NCBI GenBank assembly: GCA_002294405.1
Contig: DBFP01000036.1
Span: 34,488 to 45,021 of the forward strand
Source of the DNA: Anaerolineales bacterium UBA877
Lineage (GTDB): Bacteria; Chloroflexota; Anaerolineae; Anaerolineales; Villigracilaceae
Direction of reading: 5' to 3'
Length of the DNA stretch: 10,534 nucleotides
The notes under the pieces: model-generated
Told to the model about the DNA's origin: nothing
Seen by the model: the letters and a program-made list of their open reading frames with translations, nothing else
Database searches by the model: none
Translations under genes and position numbers: made by a program
In this document: one piece after another, positions 1 through 6,697 of the stretch
Layout of the letters: each line of letters starts with the position of its first letter
Numbering within the stretch: position 1 is the first letter of the stretch

Positions 1-563
1 AGGTCCACAATAAAGGCGGAAAGCCCCTCGTATTTGAGGTCCCGATCCTTCGAAGCGACAACGATGCCAATGCCACGGTAACCGCCATTGGTGATGAAAA
101 GTTTGCTGCCGTTTAGGACGAACCCGTCACTGGTTTCCCGGTAGGTGGTGGCGATGCCTGCCACATCACTGCCGGCACCGGGTTCCGTGAGCAGCAAGCA
201 GCCGATCCTTTTTCCACTGGCCAGCAGCGGAAGGAACTTCTTTTTTTGCTCATCGTTCCCAAACTGGAGGATCGGATTGCACGCCAGTGAGTTGTGTGCT
301 GAAATAAGAATGCCGGTCGAACCGCAGGCCTTGGACACTTCCTCCACCACGATGACATAGGAGAGGATGTCCATGCCCGCACCGCTGTAGGTTTCAGGAA
401 TGTACGCCCCCATCATCCCCATTTCACTGATTTTATTCACCAGGTCAGTTGGAATGGAGTGTTTTGCATCGATTTCCGCGGCGAGCGGCTTGACTTCTTT
501 TTCCACGAACTTGCGAATGCTGTCTTGCAGCATTTTTTGTTCCTGGTTCAATTCAAAATCCAT
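1..563 (-). CDS. Acyl-CoA dehydrogenase, N-terminal part (cut by window edge)
   Basis: The visible 187 residues are the start of an FAD-dependent acyl-CoA dehydrogenase, which desaturates acyl-CoA to 2-enoyl-CoA in beta-oxidation and passes electrons to ETF. The opening MDFELNQEQ, the helical N-terminal domain (about 1-115), the signature TEPGAGSD at residues 126-133 and FITNG at 156-160 are typical of the short-chain/butyryl-CoA type; the catalytic Glu lies beyond the window. The ATG at 563 is chosen because GGAG (complement of 572-575) sits 8 bases upstream and homologues of this family start with the same M-x-F-x-L pattern. It is divergent from the membrane Fe-S oxidoreductase at 697, a plausible partner in re-oxidising ETF. 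Chain-length specificity cannot be read from this fragment. Confidence 0.95.
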   Translation of the reverse strand, partial: MDFELNQEQKMLQDSIRKFVEKEVKPLAAEIDAKHSIPTDLVNKISEMGMMGAYIPETYSGAGMDILSYVIVVEEVSKACGSTGILISAHNSLACNPILQFGNDEQKKKFLPLLASGKRIGCLLLTEPGAGSDVAGIATTYRETSDGFVLNGSKLFITNGGYRGIGIVVASKDRDLKYEGLSAFIVD

Positions 564-582
564 AGGAGTTGCTCCGTCATGT

Positions 583-609
583 ATTTTACCGCGAAGCCGT
601 CCCATTCAA
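583..609 (-). promoter_or_regulatory. Possible sigma70-type promoter for the acyl-CoA dehydrogenase
   Basis: On the minus strand, TTGAAT (complement of 604-609) and TAAAAT (complement of 583-588) resemble -35 and -10 boxes. The 15-base spacing is short, and the implied transcript start lies only a few bases before the ribosome binding site. This is a weak call. No convincing plus-strand promoter was seen for the divergent gene within 564-696. Confidence 0.22.
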
Positions 610-696
610 AGAACGAGCCAATGGATTATTAACCTCGAGTTGATATCCTGGGCTGCCCCGCCGCTGTTCCAGGCAGTCACAGGAGGTTGGATAATC

Positions 697-2817
697 ATGG
701 ATGAACATTTATGGTTGGCTTGGTTTTTTCAACAATGGCAGTTTCAATTGCCACCATTTTCTGCCTGTGGTAAACTTCCCCCGTTCCAACCCTGGAACGT
801 TGAGGCGTTGATGCTTTCATTGGTTGAAAAGATAATCTTTACACTGGCTGTACTCGCCACGCTTGTCGCCACTGTTTTGGCGGTCAAACGTCTGGTCAAC
901 ATCATCAGCCAGGGAAATGGTAAACCGGATTGGAGAGCAGCCTTCAGGCGCCTGCCGAACGTTCTCAGCCGCGTGTTTGTTTTCCAGCCGGTTTTACGAT
1001 TCCGCCTTTTTCCCAGCCTGGTGCATTCATTTGTCGGATGGGGGTTCGGCTATTATCTCCTGGTCAACATCATGGACGTGGTTCGCGGTTATATACCGGG
1101 TTTCAAATTTCCACGCCCGGTTTGGGATTTATATTCCCTTCTGGCTGATCTGCTCTCGGTTGCCGTCCTCGTCGGGATGATCTTCTTTCTCATCCGCCGC
1201 TTTGTTTTCAAGACCGCCAACCTGACAACGCGGGATTCCACCCTGGTCCACCCGCAAGCGCGACATGGCATCCGCCGTGATTCGGCCGTCGTGGGCGGAT
1301 TTATTTTGCTGCATGTTGGTTCACGCTTTTTAGGGGAAACCTTCGCCATCGCCCAGGCAGGGCAGGCTGACCCATGGCAGCCGCTCGCCAGCACGGTGGC
1401 AGGCTTATGGTCAGGGGTCAGTCCGCACGTCCTGGTCGTCAGCCAGCACATCGCATTCTGGCTGGCGCTCGGATTGATCCTGGCTTTCATTCCCTATTTT
1501 CCTTACACAAAACACGTCCATCTTTTCTTCGCCCCCATTAACCTCCTGCTTAAACCGCAGCGCCGGTCCATTGGAGAGTTGAGCCGTCTGGATTTCGACA
1601 ACCAATCAGTGGAGCAATTCGGTGTCTCGAAACTGGCAGACCTGGGATGGGAGCAGCTAATGGACGCCTATGCCTGCATCATGTGCTACCGCTGCCAGGA
1701 GGTCTGCCCGGCGTACGGGACTGGCAAGGTTTTATCGCCAGCCGCGCTGGAGATCAATAAGCGCTATATGTTGAATACAGTGAAAGCACACAATGGGGCA
1801 CCCCTACCGGCAACCCCGTTGACCCAATTTGCCATACCGGATGAAGCGGTGTGGGCTTGCACATCCTGCGGCGCCTGCGTGGACATCTGCCCGGTGGGAA
1901 ATGAGCCCATGCGCGATATCCTGGACATTCGCCGGTCGCTGGTGTTGGTGGACAACGCCTTCCCCAAACAGTTGGAAACCGCCTTCCGCGGTATGGAACG
2001 AACCGTCAACCCTTGGGGAGTCCCGCCAACCGAGCGGCTGAAGTGGGCAGAGGGTCTGCGTGTCCCGACGATCGATCAGAATCCCCAGCCGGATCTGCTC
2101 TGGTGGGTGGGGTGTGCCCCCGCCACCGATGCACGTGCCCAAAAGACCGCCCAGGCATTCGCCAGTGTATTAAACATAGCGGGGGTTAATTATGCTGTGC
2201 TCGGTCAGCGCGAACAGTGCACTGGTGATTCAGCCCGGCGGGCGGGAAACGAGTTCCTCTTTAACGAGCTGGCAACAGCAAACGTGGAGACGTTGAACTC
2301 CATCCAGCCGAAATGCATTGTGACCACCTGTCCCCACTGCCTGCACACCTTGAAAAATGAATACCCCGCATTTGGCGGGAACTACCAAGTGATTCATCAC
2401 ACCCAGTTGATGAATGAATTGATCAAAAATGGTAAATTGGTGATGAACGATAATGAAGCTGGTACCAGGGTGACGTACCATGATCCATGTTATCTTGGTC
2501 GGCACAACAGGATTTTTGAAGACCCGCGCCAGGTGCTGAAAGAGGCCAGGCAGGACTTGAACGAAATGCCGCGCCACGCGATCAAATCATTCTGCTGCGG
2601 TGCGGGTGGCGGGCAGATGTGGAAGGAAGAAGAGCACGGGACGGCAGCGGTCAACAAGACGAGGTTTGCCGAGGCGAAGGCCACTCAAGCCGAGGTATTG
2701 GCAGTCGGTTGTCCCTTCTGCATGGTGATGCTGACCGACGCTTCGAAAGCCGATGGAGGGGCCATGCCGGTGAAAGATGTGGCGGAACTTGTGGCAGATA
2801 GACTGAAACGGTCATAA
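697..2817 (+). CDS. EMO/HdrD-like membrane Fe-S oxidoreductase, 706 aa
   Basis: Likely a membrane-bound ETF:menaquinone oxidoreductase (EMO-type, former DUF224). The N-terminal region has about five hydrophobic segments (roughly 44-66, 107-127, 146-167, 195-215, 246-268) with histidines suited to heme b (H110, H206, H251, H273/H275), resembling NarI. Two [4Fe-4S] motifs follow: C327/C330/C333/C337 and C388/C391/C394/C398. Two CCG domains come next: C473, C508, C545/C548, and C598, C633-C634, C672/C675. In the first CCG domain the usual Cys-Cys-Gly is Cys-Thr-Gly (508-510), while the second is canonical. The start at 697 is set by AGGAGG at 681-686; the open frame extends 99 codons further upstream, but that part lies antisense to the acyl-CoA dehydrogenase and has no family similarity. 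Divergence from that dehydrogenase supports the EMO role. A different electron donor is possible. Confidence 0.9.
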   Translation: MDEHLWLAWFFQQWQFQLPPFSACGKLPPFQPWNVEALMLSLVEKIIFTLAVLATLVATVLAVKRLVNIISQGNGKPDWRAAFRRLPNVLSRVFVFQPVLRFRLFPSLVHSFVGWGFGYYLLVNIMDVVRGYIPGFKFPRPVWDLYSLLADLLSVAVLVGMIFFLIRRFVFKTANLTTRDSTLVHPQARHGIRRDSAVVGGFILLHVGSRFLGETFAIAQAGQADPWQPLASTVAGLWSGVSPHVLVVSQHIAFWLALGLILAFIPYFPYTKHVHLFFAPINLLLKPQRRSIGELSRLDFDNQSVEQFGVSKLADLGWEQLMDAYACIMCYRCQEVCPAYGTGKVLSPAALEINKRYMLNTVKAHNGAPLPATPLTQFAIPDEAVWACTSCGACVDICPVGNEPMRDILDIRRSLVLVDNAFPKQLETAFRGMERTVNPWGVPPTERLKWAEGLRVPTIDQNPQPDLLWWVGCAPATDARAQKTAQAFASVLNIAGVNYAVLGQREQCTGDSARRAGNEFLFNELATANVETLNSIQPKCIVTTCPHCLHTLKNEYPAFGGNYQVIHHTQLMNELIKNGKLVMNDNEAGTRVTYHDPCYLGRHNRIFEDPRQVLKEARQDLNEMPRHAIKSFCCGAGGGQMWKEEEHGTAAVNKTRFAEAKATQAEVLAVGCPFCMVMLTDASKADGGAMPVKDVAELVADRLKRS

Positions 2818-2821
2818 ATCC

Positions 2822-2859
2822 AAAACCTCCCGCAGGTGCAATATCTGCGGGAGGTTTTT
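2822..2859. terminator. Bidirectional rho-independent terminator
   Basis: A perfect 14-bp inverted repeat (2822-2835 and 2845-2858) with a 9-base loop begins with AAAA and ends with TTTTT, so both strands give a GC-rich hairpin followed by a short U-run. It begins 4 bases after the stop codon of the plus-strand Fe-S oxidoreductase and lies about 50 bases beyond the stop of the minus-strand FrhB-like gene. It would therefore end both convergent transcripts. Confidence 0.9.
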
Positions 2860-2911
2860 GTACATAAGTCAACGCGTGATAAGGTGCTCAATCGTCTGAC
2901 CGGCTCGGGCT

Positions 2912-3886
2912 TCACGGTGCAGATGCCAAAGTTTCTTTCACCTTTTGCTTCACATGAGTGAAGATGATGCTCAAGGGTAAATGCTGCGGACATGCCTGTT
3001 CGCACATCCCGCACCCTGCACAGGAAGCCATCCAATTGGCCACATCCTCGCGGTGGTAGCGACCTTTAAACTGGCGGGGGTAATTCACCATGCAGATGGG
3101 GCAATTATCCATGCAGGTTTGGCAGGAACCGCAGCTCCCGAACTGGTCCAGCAAGGCATCCACATCAGCCGGCAGGACCTCGCTCAATCCGTTGATCACC
3201 CGTTCACGCGTCTGCGCGTGGCGTTCGGAAAGCTTCGCCAGCATTACCTCCCGTTTGGCAACCAGGTCTCGATCAGCCCTCTCGTCAGTAATGCGTTTCC
3301 AATCCACTCCACCGTTCTTCACCTCCACCAGCACTTTCTGGCGAACAGGCAGACCCAGCACGCCGATATTTACGTCCGCATCGGTCGCACCGGGGTTGAC
3401 GCACATTTGACAGGCTGGGCGGTATCGATACGCGGCGATCCCTCCCTGCGGGGCGAACTGCAGGGCTTCGCCCGCCAGCCCCTCTTCCGAACCTTTCCTG
3501 GCAGCGCGCCACTCGTATTCATCTTCCGGGAACGTCCCAAGACAATCCACGCAAATGGTAACCAGTCGTTCAGGTTGAAATGCCTCGCGGCTGGCTATTT
3601 CGTTGACCGCGCGCATCTCGCATGGACGCAGCAGCACGCCGACACGACCATCCGGGTGTCCATTTATCACTTCCGGGATCACTTTCGCCATATTCATCAA
3701 CATAAGCGGCTGGAATGGATTGACCCTATCCAGTTGGTCCGGAGCAGTCACGACGTGTTGTTTTTCACGACCTGTTGGCGGAACAATCATCGCTTCCAGG
3801 TTGGCTTCCGTGAATAATTTCACCACGAATTGATGCAGTGCCTTCAGCGGGTCGCCTTTGGTTTTCAGGATCCATTGCGTACTCAT
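2912..3886 (-). CDS. FrhB/FdhB-like Fe-S subunit with C-terminal 2x[4Fe-4S] ferredoxin region, 324 aa
   Basis: The core resembles coenzyme F420 hydrogenase/dehydrogenase beta subunits (FrhB/FdhB family): LLRPCE at 85-90, a C112-x2-C115 pair in CVDCLGTFP, and R-x2-C159-x2-C162 followed by P165 and A170-D171-V172. Members usually carry FAD and a [4Fe-4S] cluster and pass electrons between Fe-S partners and F420, ferredoxin or a similar carrier. Two further [4Fe-4S] motifs sit at the C-terminus: C252/C255/C258/C262 and C289/C292/C295/C299. No membrane segment or signal is seen, so it should be cytoplasmic. The ATG at 3886 follows GGAGG (complement of 3893-3900); the nine codons upstream are not needed. 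It is the last gene of the Rieske/b6 operon, 45 bases after the HdrD-like gene. Its actual redox partner cannot be read from sequence. Confidence 0.82.
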   Translation of the reverse strand: MSTQWILKTKGDPLKALHQFVVKLFTEANLEAMIVPPTGREKQHVVTAPDQLDRVNPFQPLMLMNMAKVIPEVINGHPDGRVGVLLRPCEMRAVNEIASREAFQPERLVTICVDCLGTFPEDEYEWRAARKGSEEGLAGEALQFAPQGGIAAYRYRPACQMCVNPGATDADVNIGVLGLPVRQKVLVEVKNGGVDWKRITDERADRDLVAKREVMLAKLSERHAQTRERVINGLSEVLPADVDALLDQFGSCGSCQTCMDNCPICMVNYPRQFKGRYHREDVANWMASCAGCGMCEQACPQHLPLSIIFTHVKQKVKETLASAP

Positions 3887-3902
3887 AAAATGCCTCCTCC
3901 AT

Positions 3903-3926
3903 CCTGGGCACATGTCATTGCCCGGG
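3903..3926 (-). other. Intercistronic hairpin
   Basis: An 8-bp inverted repeat with one mismatch (3903-3910 and 3919-3926) and an 8-base loop fills the gap between the HdrD-like stop and the ribosome binding site of the FrhB-like gene. No U-run follows on the minus strand, so it is more likely an mRNA processing or stability element than a terminator, if it matters at all. Confidence 0.35.
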
Positions 3927-3931
3927 AATGG

Positions 3932-5821
3932 TCATCCCATTTGCTTTAACATTAACTCGGCAACATCCATCACTTTGACCTGTTCATCGAGTCCCTTCGA
4001 GCGGATCGCATCATCGAACATTAACATGCAGTAGGGGCAGGCAGTGGCTATGACATCGGCTTTGGCATCCAGCGCGTCTTTAAGACGGTTGTGGTTGATG
4101 CGCGTATTGGCATTAGTCTCCAGCCACATTCCACCCCCTCCGCCGCCGCAGCAGAAGGAATTTTCCCCGCGCCGTGCCATTTCGACGCGATCAATACCAA
4201 CTTTATCGAGCAGGGTCCGCGGTTGATGGTAAATATCGTTATAACGCCCCAGGTAACAGGAGTCGTGGAAGGTTACTTTGCCCTCGGAGGCCACTTGAGA
4301 GGCACCTGGAGGGAAATTCAATTCCGTCAGCAATTCTGTGTAATGCAGCACCTCAAATGTCCCTCCCATCTGCGGGTACTCGTTCTTGAGCGTGTTGAAG
4401 CAGTGCGGGCAGGCAGTGACGATGCGATTGAACTTGACCTTGTTGAATGTTTCGATATTTTGCTTCGCAAATTCCTGGAACATATATTCATGTCCCACAC
4501 GGCGGGCGGTCTCCCCGCAACAATTTTCATCAAACCCGAGCACGGCAAAGTCCAGGTTTGCCTTTTGCATCAATAGTACGAGGGCGCGGGCTACCTTCTT
4601 GTTGCGGTTATCAAAAGCCGCAGCGCAGCCGGTAAAAAACAACACGTCGGTCTGGTCGCCCGGAGCCAGTTCGCGCACGTTCAATCCCTCCGCCCAGGCC
4701 ATGCGGTTGTCAGGCGGTAGACCCCATGGGTTTCCCTGCCTTTCCAGGTTGCGCATGGTATCACCGATCGACTTTGGCATTTTACCGCTCGTAAGCAGCT
4801 GGTAGCGGCGCAGGTCGACCACCTCGTCCACCGGACGGATGAAGGCTGGGCATTTGACCAGGCATGCGCCGCAGGTGGTGCAGTACCACGGATATTCCTC
4901 GGTCATCACCGAGCCCATGATCCCCTCGTCGGGCTTTGCCTCCCCTGTCACCAGGCTGCTGATCATCGTTTTACGCAGCCGCTGGATGAGATCCCGCGGC
5001 GAGTATGGCATCCCGCTGAAGTTTGCCGGGCAGGCCTCCTCACATCTTCCACATCGCAGGCAGGCATCGAACGAAAGCAGCTGCTGCGAGGTGAATTCTT
5101 TAACCCTGCCGACGCCCAACTGATCGGTCGTCTCGATGTTCTCGATCTTCGTCAACGCGCCAGACTTGTGCCTGGGGCGGAGCAGAATATTAAGCGGGGT
5201 ATTGATCAGGTGGCGCAGCTTGGTGAAAGGTAAAAGGGCGACAATCGTCAGGACAAGCAGAACATGGGTGTAGACCAGCGCGTCATGGGCTCCCGCGGCT
5301 TGCTTGGCGGTCAACCCGCTGGTTGCCATGATGGATGCGACCCAGTTCCCTATAGGGGACCACGCCCGCCAGGTCGGGTCCGTAGCCAACAGGCGTGTCC
5401 CTTCATTCGTGAATCCCACGAAGGCAATCAGAAACAGCAGGATAAGCACAACGGTATCATCCCAGCGCGTCTCGAGCGTCTTGGGGCGAAGTACGTAGCG
5501 CCGGAAGGCAGCCATCAGCACCCCCATGATGATCATCGCACCGGCAATGTCCATCACAAGTTCGTAACCCAGGTACCAGCCGTTGCGCGGGAAAGTTATC
5601 ACCCAGGGGATGAATATTGCCATGTTGAGAAGGTTGATGATCGTGCCGACCACCTGAATGGTCACACCCCAGAAGAGCATGAAGTGCATGATCCCCGGGT
5701 AGATTTTTTTAAGGATGCGCACCTGTCCGAGAATATGTACCATGAAATCGCGCGTCCACGCCAGGATTTTGGCTCCTGTGATTGCGGGGGGTTTCGGTGT
5801 TGCAACAGTTTCGACAGCCAT
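3932..5821 (-). CDS. EMO/HdrD-like membrane Fe-S oxidoreductase in Rieske/b6 operon, 629 aa
   Basis: A second member of the family seen at 697-2817, with the same order of parts. The N-terminal membrane domain has segments near 44-72, 83-105, 123-138 and 180-200 and possible heme b ligands H46 (in HFMLFWG), H186 and H204. Two [4Fe-4S] motifs follow: C254/C257/C260/C264 and C314/C317/C320/C324. Both CCG domains are complete: C399, C434-C435, C471/C474, and C522, C557-C558, C595/C598, so two noncubane-type clusters as in HdrB/HdrD are plausible. The ATG at 5821 is preferred over an in-frame TTG two codons earlier, because GGGAGG is 6 bases from the ATG and abuts the TTG. It begins 2 bases after the Rieske stop, implying translational coupling. 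The operon suggests exchange of electrons between the quinone pool or b6/Rieske complex and a cytoplasmic carrier. Confidence 0.9.
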   Translation of the reverse strand: MAVETVATPKPPAITGAKILAWTRDFMVHILGQVRILKKIYPGIMHFMLFWGVTIQVVGTIINLLNMAIFIPWVITFPRNGWYLGYELVMDIAGAMIIMGVLMAAFRRYVLRPKTLETRWDDTVVLILLFLIAFVGFTNEGTRLLATDPTWRAWSPIGNWVASIMATSGLTAKQAAGAHDALVYTHVLLVLTIVALLPFTKLRHLINTPLNILLRPRHKSGALTKIENIETTDQLGVGRVKEFTSQQLLSFDACLRCGRCEEACPANFSGMPYSPRDLIQRLRKTMISSLVTGEAKPDEGIMGSVMTEEYPWYCTTCGACLVKCPAFIRPVDEVVDLRRYQLLTSGKMPKSIGDTMRNLERQGNPWGLPPDNRMAWAEGLNVRELAPGDQTDVLFFTGCAAAFDNRNKKVARALVLLMQKANLDFAVLGFDENCCGETARRVGHEYMFQEFAKQNIETFNKVKFNRIVTACPHCFNTLKNEYPQMGGTFEVLHYTELLTELNFPPGASQVASEGKVTFHDSCYLGRYNDIYHQPRTLLDKVGIDRVEMARRGENSFCCGGGGGGMWLETNANTRINHNRLKDALDAKADVIATACPYCMLMFDDAIRSKGLDEQVKVMDVAELMLKQMG

Positions 5822-5823
5822 GC

Positions 5824-6258
5824 TCAACCTCCCACCTTGACGTAAATTTGGCCGTTCACCACTTCGGCAGCGAGTGCCATCAGCGGCTTGGGCGGAGGCC
5901 CGGATAGAACTTTGCCATCCCCCGCGCTGAAGTAGCCGTTATGGCAGGGACATTCCAACCGCGAGGTATTGGGATTCCATTTTACGAGGCAGGCGAAATG
6001 TGTGCAGACCGCCGAGTAAGCTTTCAACCCGTCCTTGGTGTGGATGATGATCGCCGGGTAGCGCCCAAATTCAACAGTTTTTGCTTGTCCCTCGGGCAGA
6101 TCATTTTCCGGGCAGACCAGCACGGGCTCAGAGGGCATCTCCACCAGTTTTGGGGGGTAGAAATATGCCACCACCGGTGCGGCGATTGCGCTTGCTCCGA
6201 GAAGTACTCCAGCACTTTTAACCAACTTCAAAAAATCACGTCGGGTCAAATCGCTCAT
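5824..6258 (-). CDS. Rieske [2Fe-2S] protein with Tat signal anchor, 144 aa
   Basis: This is the Rieske subunit of a quinol-oxidising cytochrome b complex. Residues 5-11 (TRRDFLK) form a twin-arginine signal and a hydrophobic stretch at about 16-34 would anchor the folded domain on the outer face of the membrane. Cluster ligands are C85 and H87 in CTHFAC and C103 and H106 in CPCHNGYF; C90 and C105 form the expected disulfide. The positions of the conserved Ser and Tyr after CPCH are Gly108 and Phe110, which predicts a lowered midpoint potential and suits menaquinol. At 144 residues it is short, with little beyond the cluster-binding fold. The ATG at 6258 is taken because it starts the Tat signal and follows GGAGG; it lies one base after the upstream stop. 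Confidence 0.95.
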   Translation of the reverse strand: MSDLTRRDFLKLVKSAGVLLGASAIAAPVVAYFYPPKLVEMPSEPVLVCPENDLPEGQAKTVEFGRYPAIIIHTKDGLKAYSAVCTHFACLVKWNPNTSRLECPCHNGYFSAGDGKVLSGPPPKPLMALAAEVVNGQIYVKVGG

Positions 6259-6259
6259 G

Positions 6260-6688
6260 TCAGCCCACCTCCCCCCAGATCGTAAGCGCAATGACTACCA
6301 GCAGGCCGAGGATGGCGATCGCCAGGCGGATCCAGACTGCATTTCGACTTTTCTCTTCTTTACGATCGAAAAAAGGCAGCAGGGTTGCACCGACCAGGAC
6401 AATTAGTACGGAGACCACGCCGAAAGCCGTCCCCTGGATGCCTAAAACATTGGGGGGGATCACCTTGAGCACCTGGTACAGGAACAGGAAATACCACTCC
6501 GGTTTGACGTGCAGCGGCGTATTCAGAGGGTCAGCAGGCGCCTCCAGGCCCACCGGGAACATCAACCCGAGAAGGCCGATGATTACTGCCAAAATGATGA
6601 TCCCCATCATCACGTAGAACTCGGTCTTTACATGGTCTGGATAGAAGGGGATGCTGTCTTTTTCAGGTTCAGGGTTGGGGGCAGTCAT
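6260..6688 (-). CDS. Cytochrome b6f subunit IV-like (cytochrome b C-terminal part), 142 aa
   Basis: This is the C-terminal half of a split cytochrome b, equivalent to PetD of b6f complexes. The quinol-oxidation motif PEWY at 63-66 is intact, followed by FLFLYQVLK. Three hydrophobic segments (about 23-46, 84-106, 117-138) match the three helices of subunit IV. The start ATG at 6688 has GGAG close upstream. It begins 9 bases after the stop of the b6-like gene and ends one base before the Rieske start. Together with the b6-like protein it would complete the quinol-oxidising site facing the Rieske protein. Confidence 0.93.
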   Translation of the reverse strand: MTAPNPEPEKDSIPFYPDHVKTEFYVMMGIIILAVIIGLLGLMFPVGLEAPADPLNTPLHVKPEWYFLFLYQVLKVIPPNVLGIQGTAFGVVSVLIVLVGATLLPFFDRKEEKSRNAVWIRLAIAILGLLVVIALTIWGEVG

Positions 6689-6697
6689 GATTTTCTC

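Noticed and set aside
400..696. Upstream extension of the 706-aa Fe-S oxidoreductase by 99 codons
   Set aside because: The extension lies mostly antisense to the acyl-CoA dehydrogenase and does not resemble the family; a strong AGGAGG at 681-686 points to the ATG at 697.
2981..3817. Long plus-strand open frame opposite the FrhB-like gene
   Set aside because: It is a shadow of the minus-strand gene, whose frame carries all the cysteine motifs and a good ribosome binding site; the shadow has no recognisable domain.
3903..3926. Hairpin as a terminator between the HdrD-like and FrhB-like genes
   Set aside because: No U-run follows it in the transcribed direction, and a good ribosome binding site comes directly after; kept only as a generic hairpin.
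5822..5827. TTG start for the 629-aa HdrD-like protein two codons upstream of the ATG
   Set aside because: The Shine-Dalgarno sequence directly abuts this TTG with no spacing, while it is well placed for the ATG at 5821.
5264..5845. Long plus-strand open frame opposite the HdrD-like membrane domain
   Set aside because: The reading is low in hydrophobic structure and has no family features, while the minus strand encodes conserved membrane helices over the same bases.
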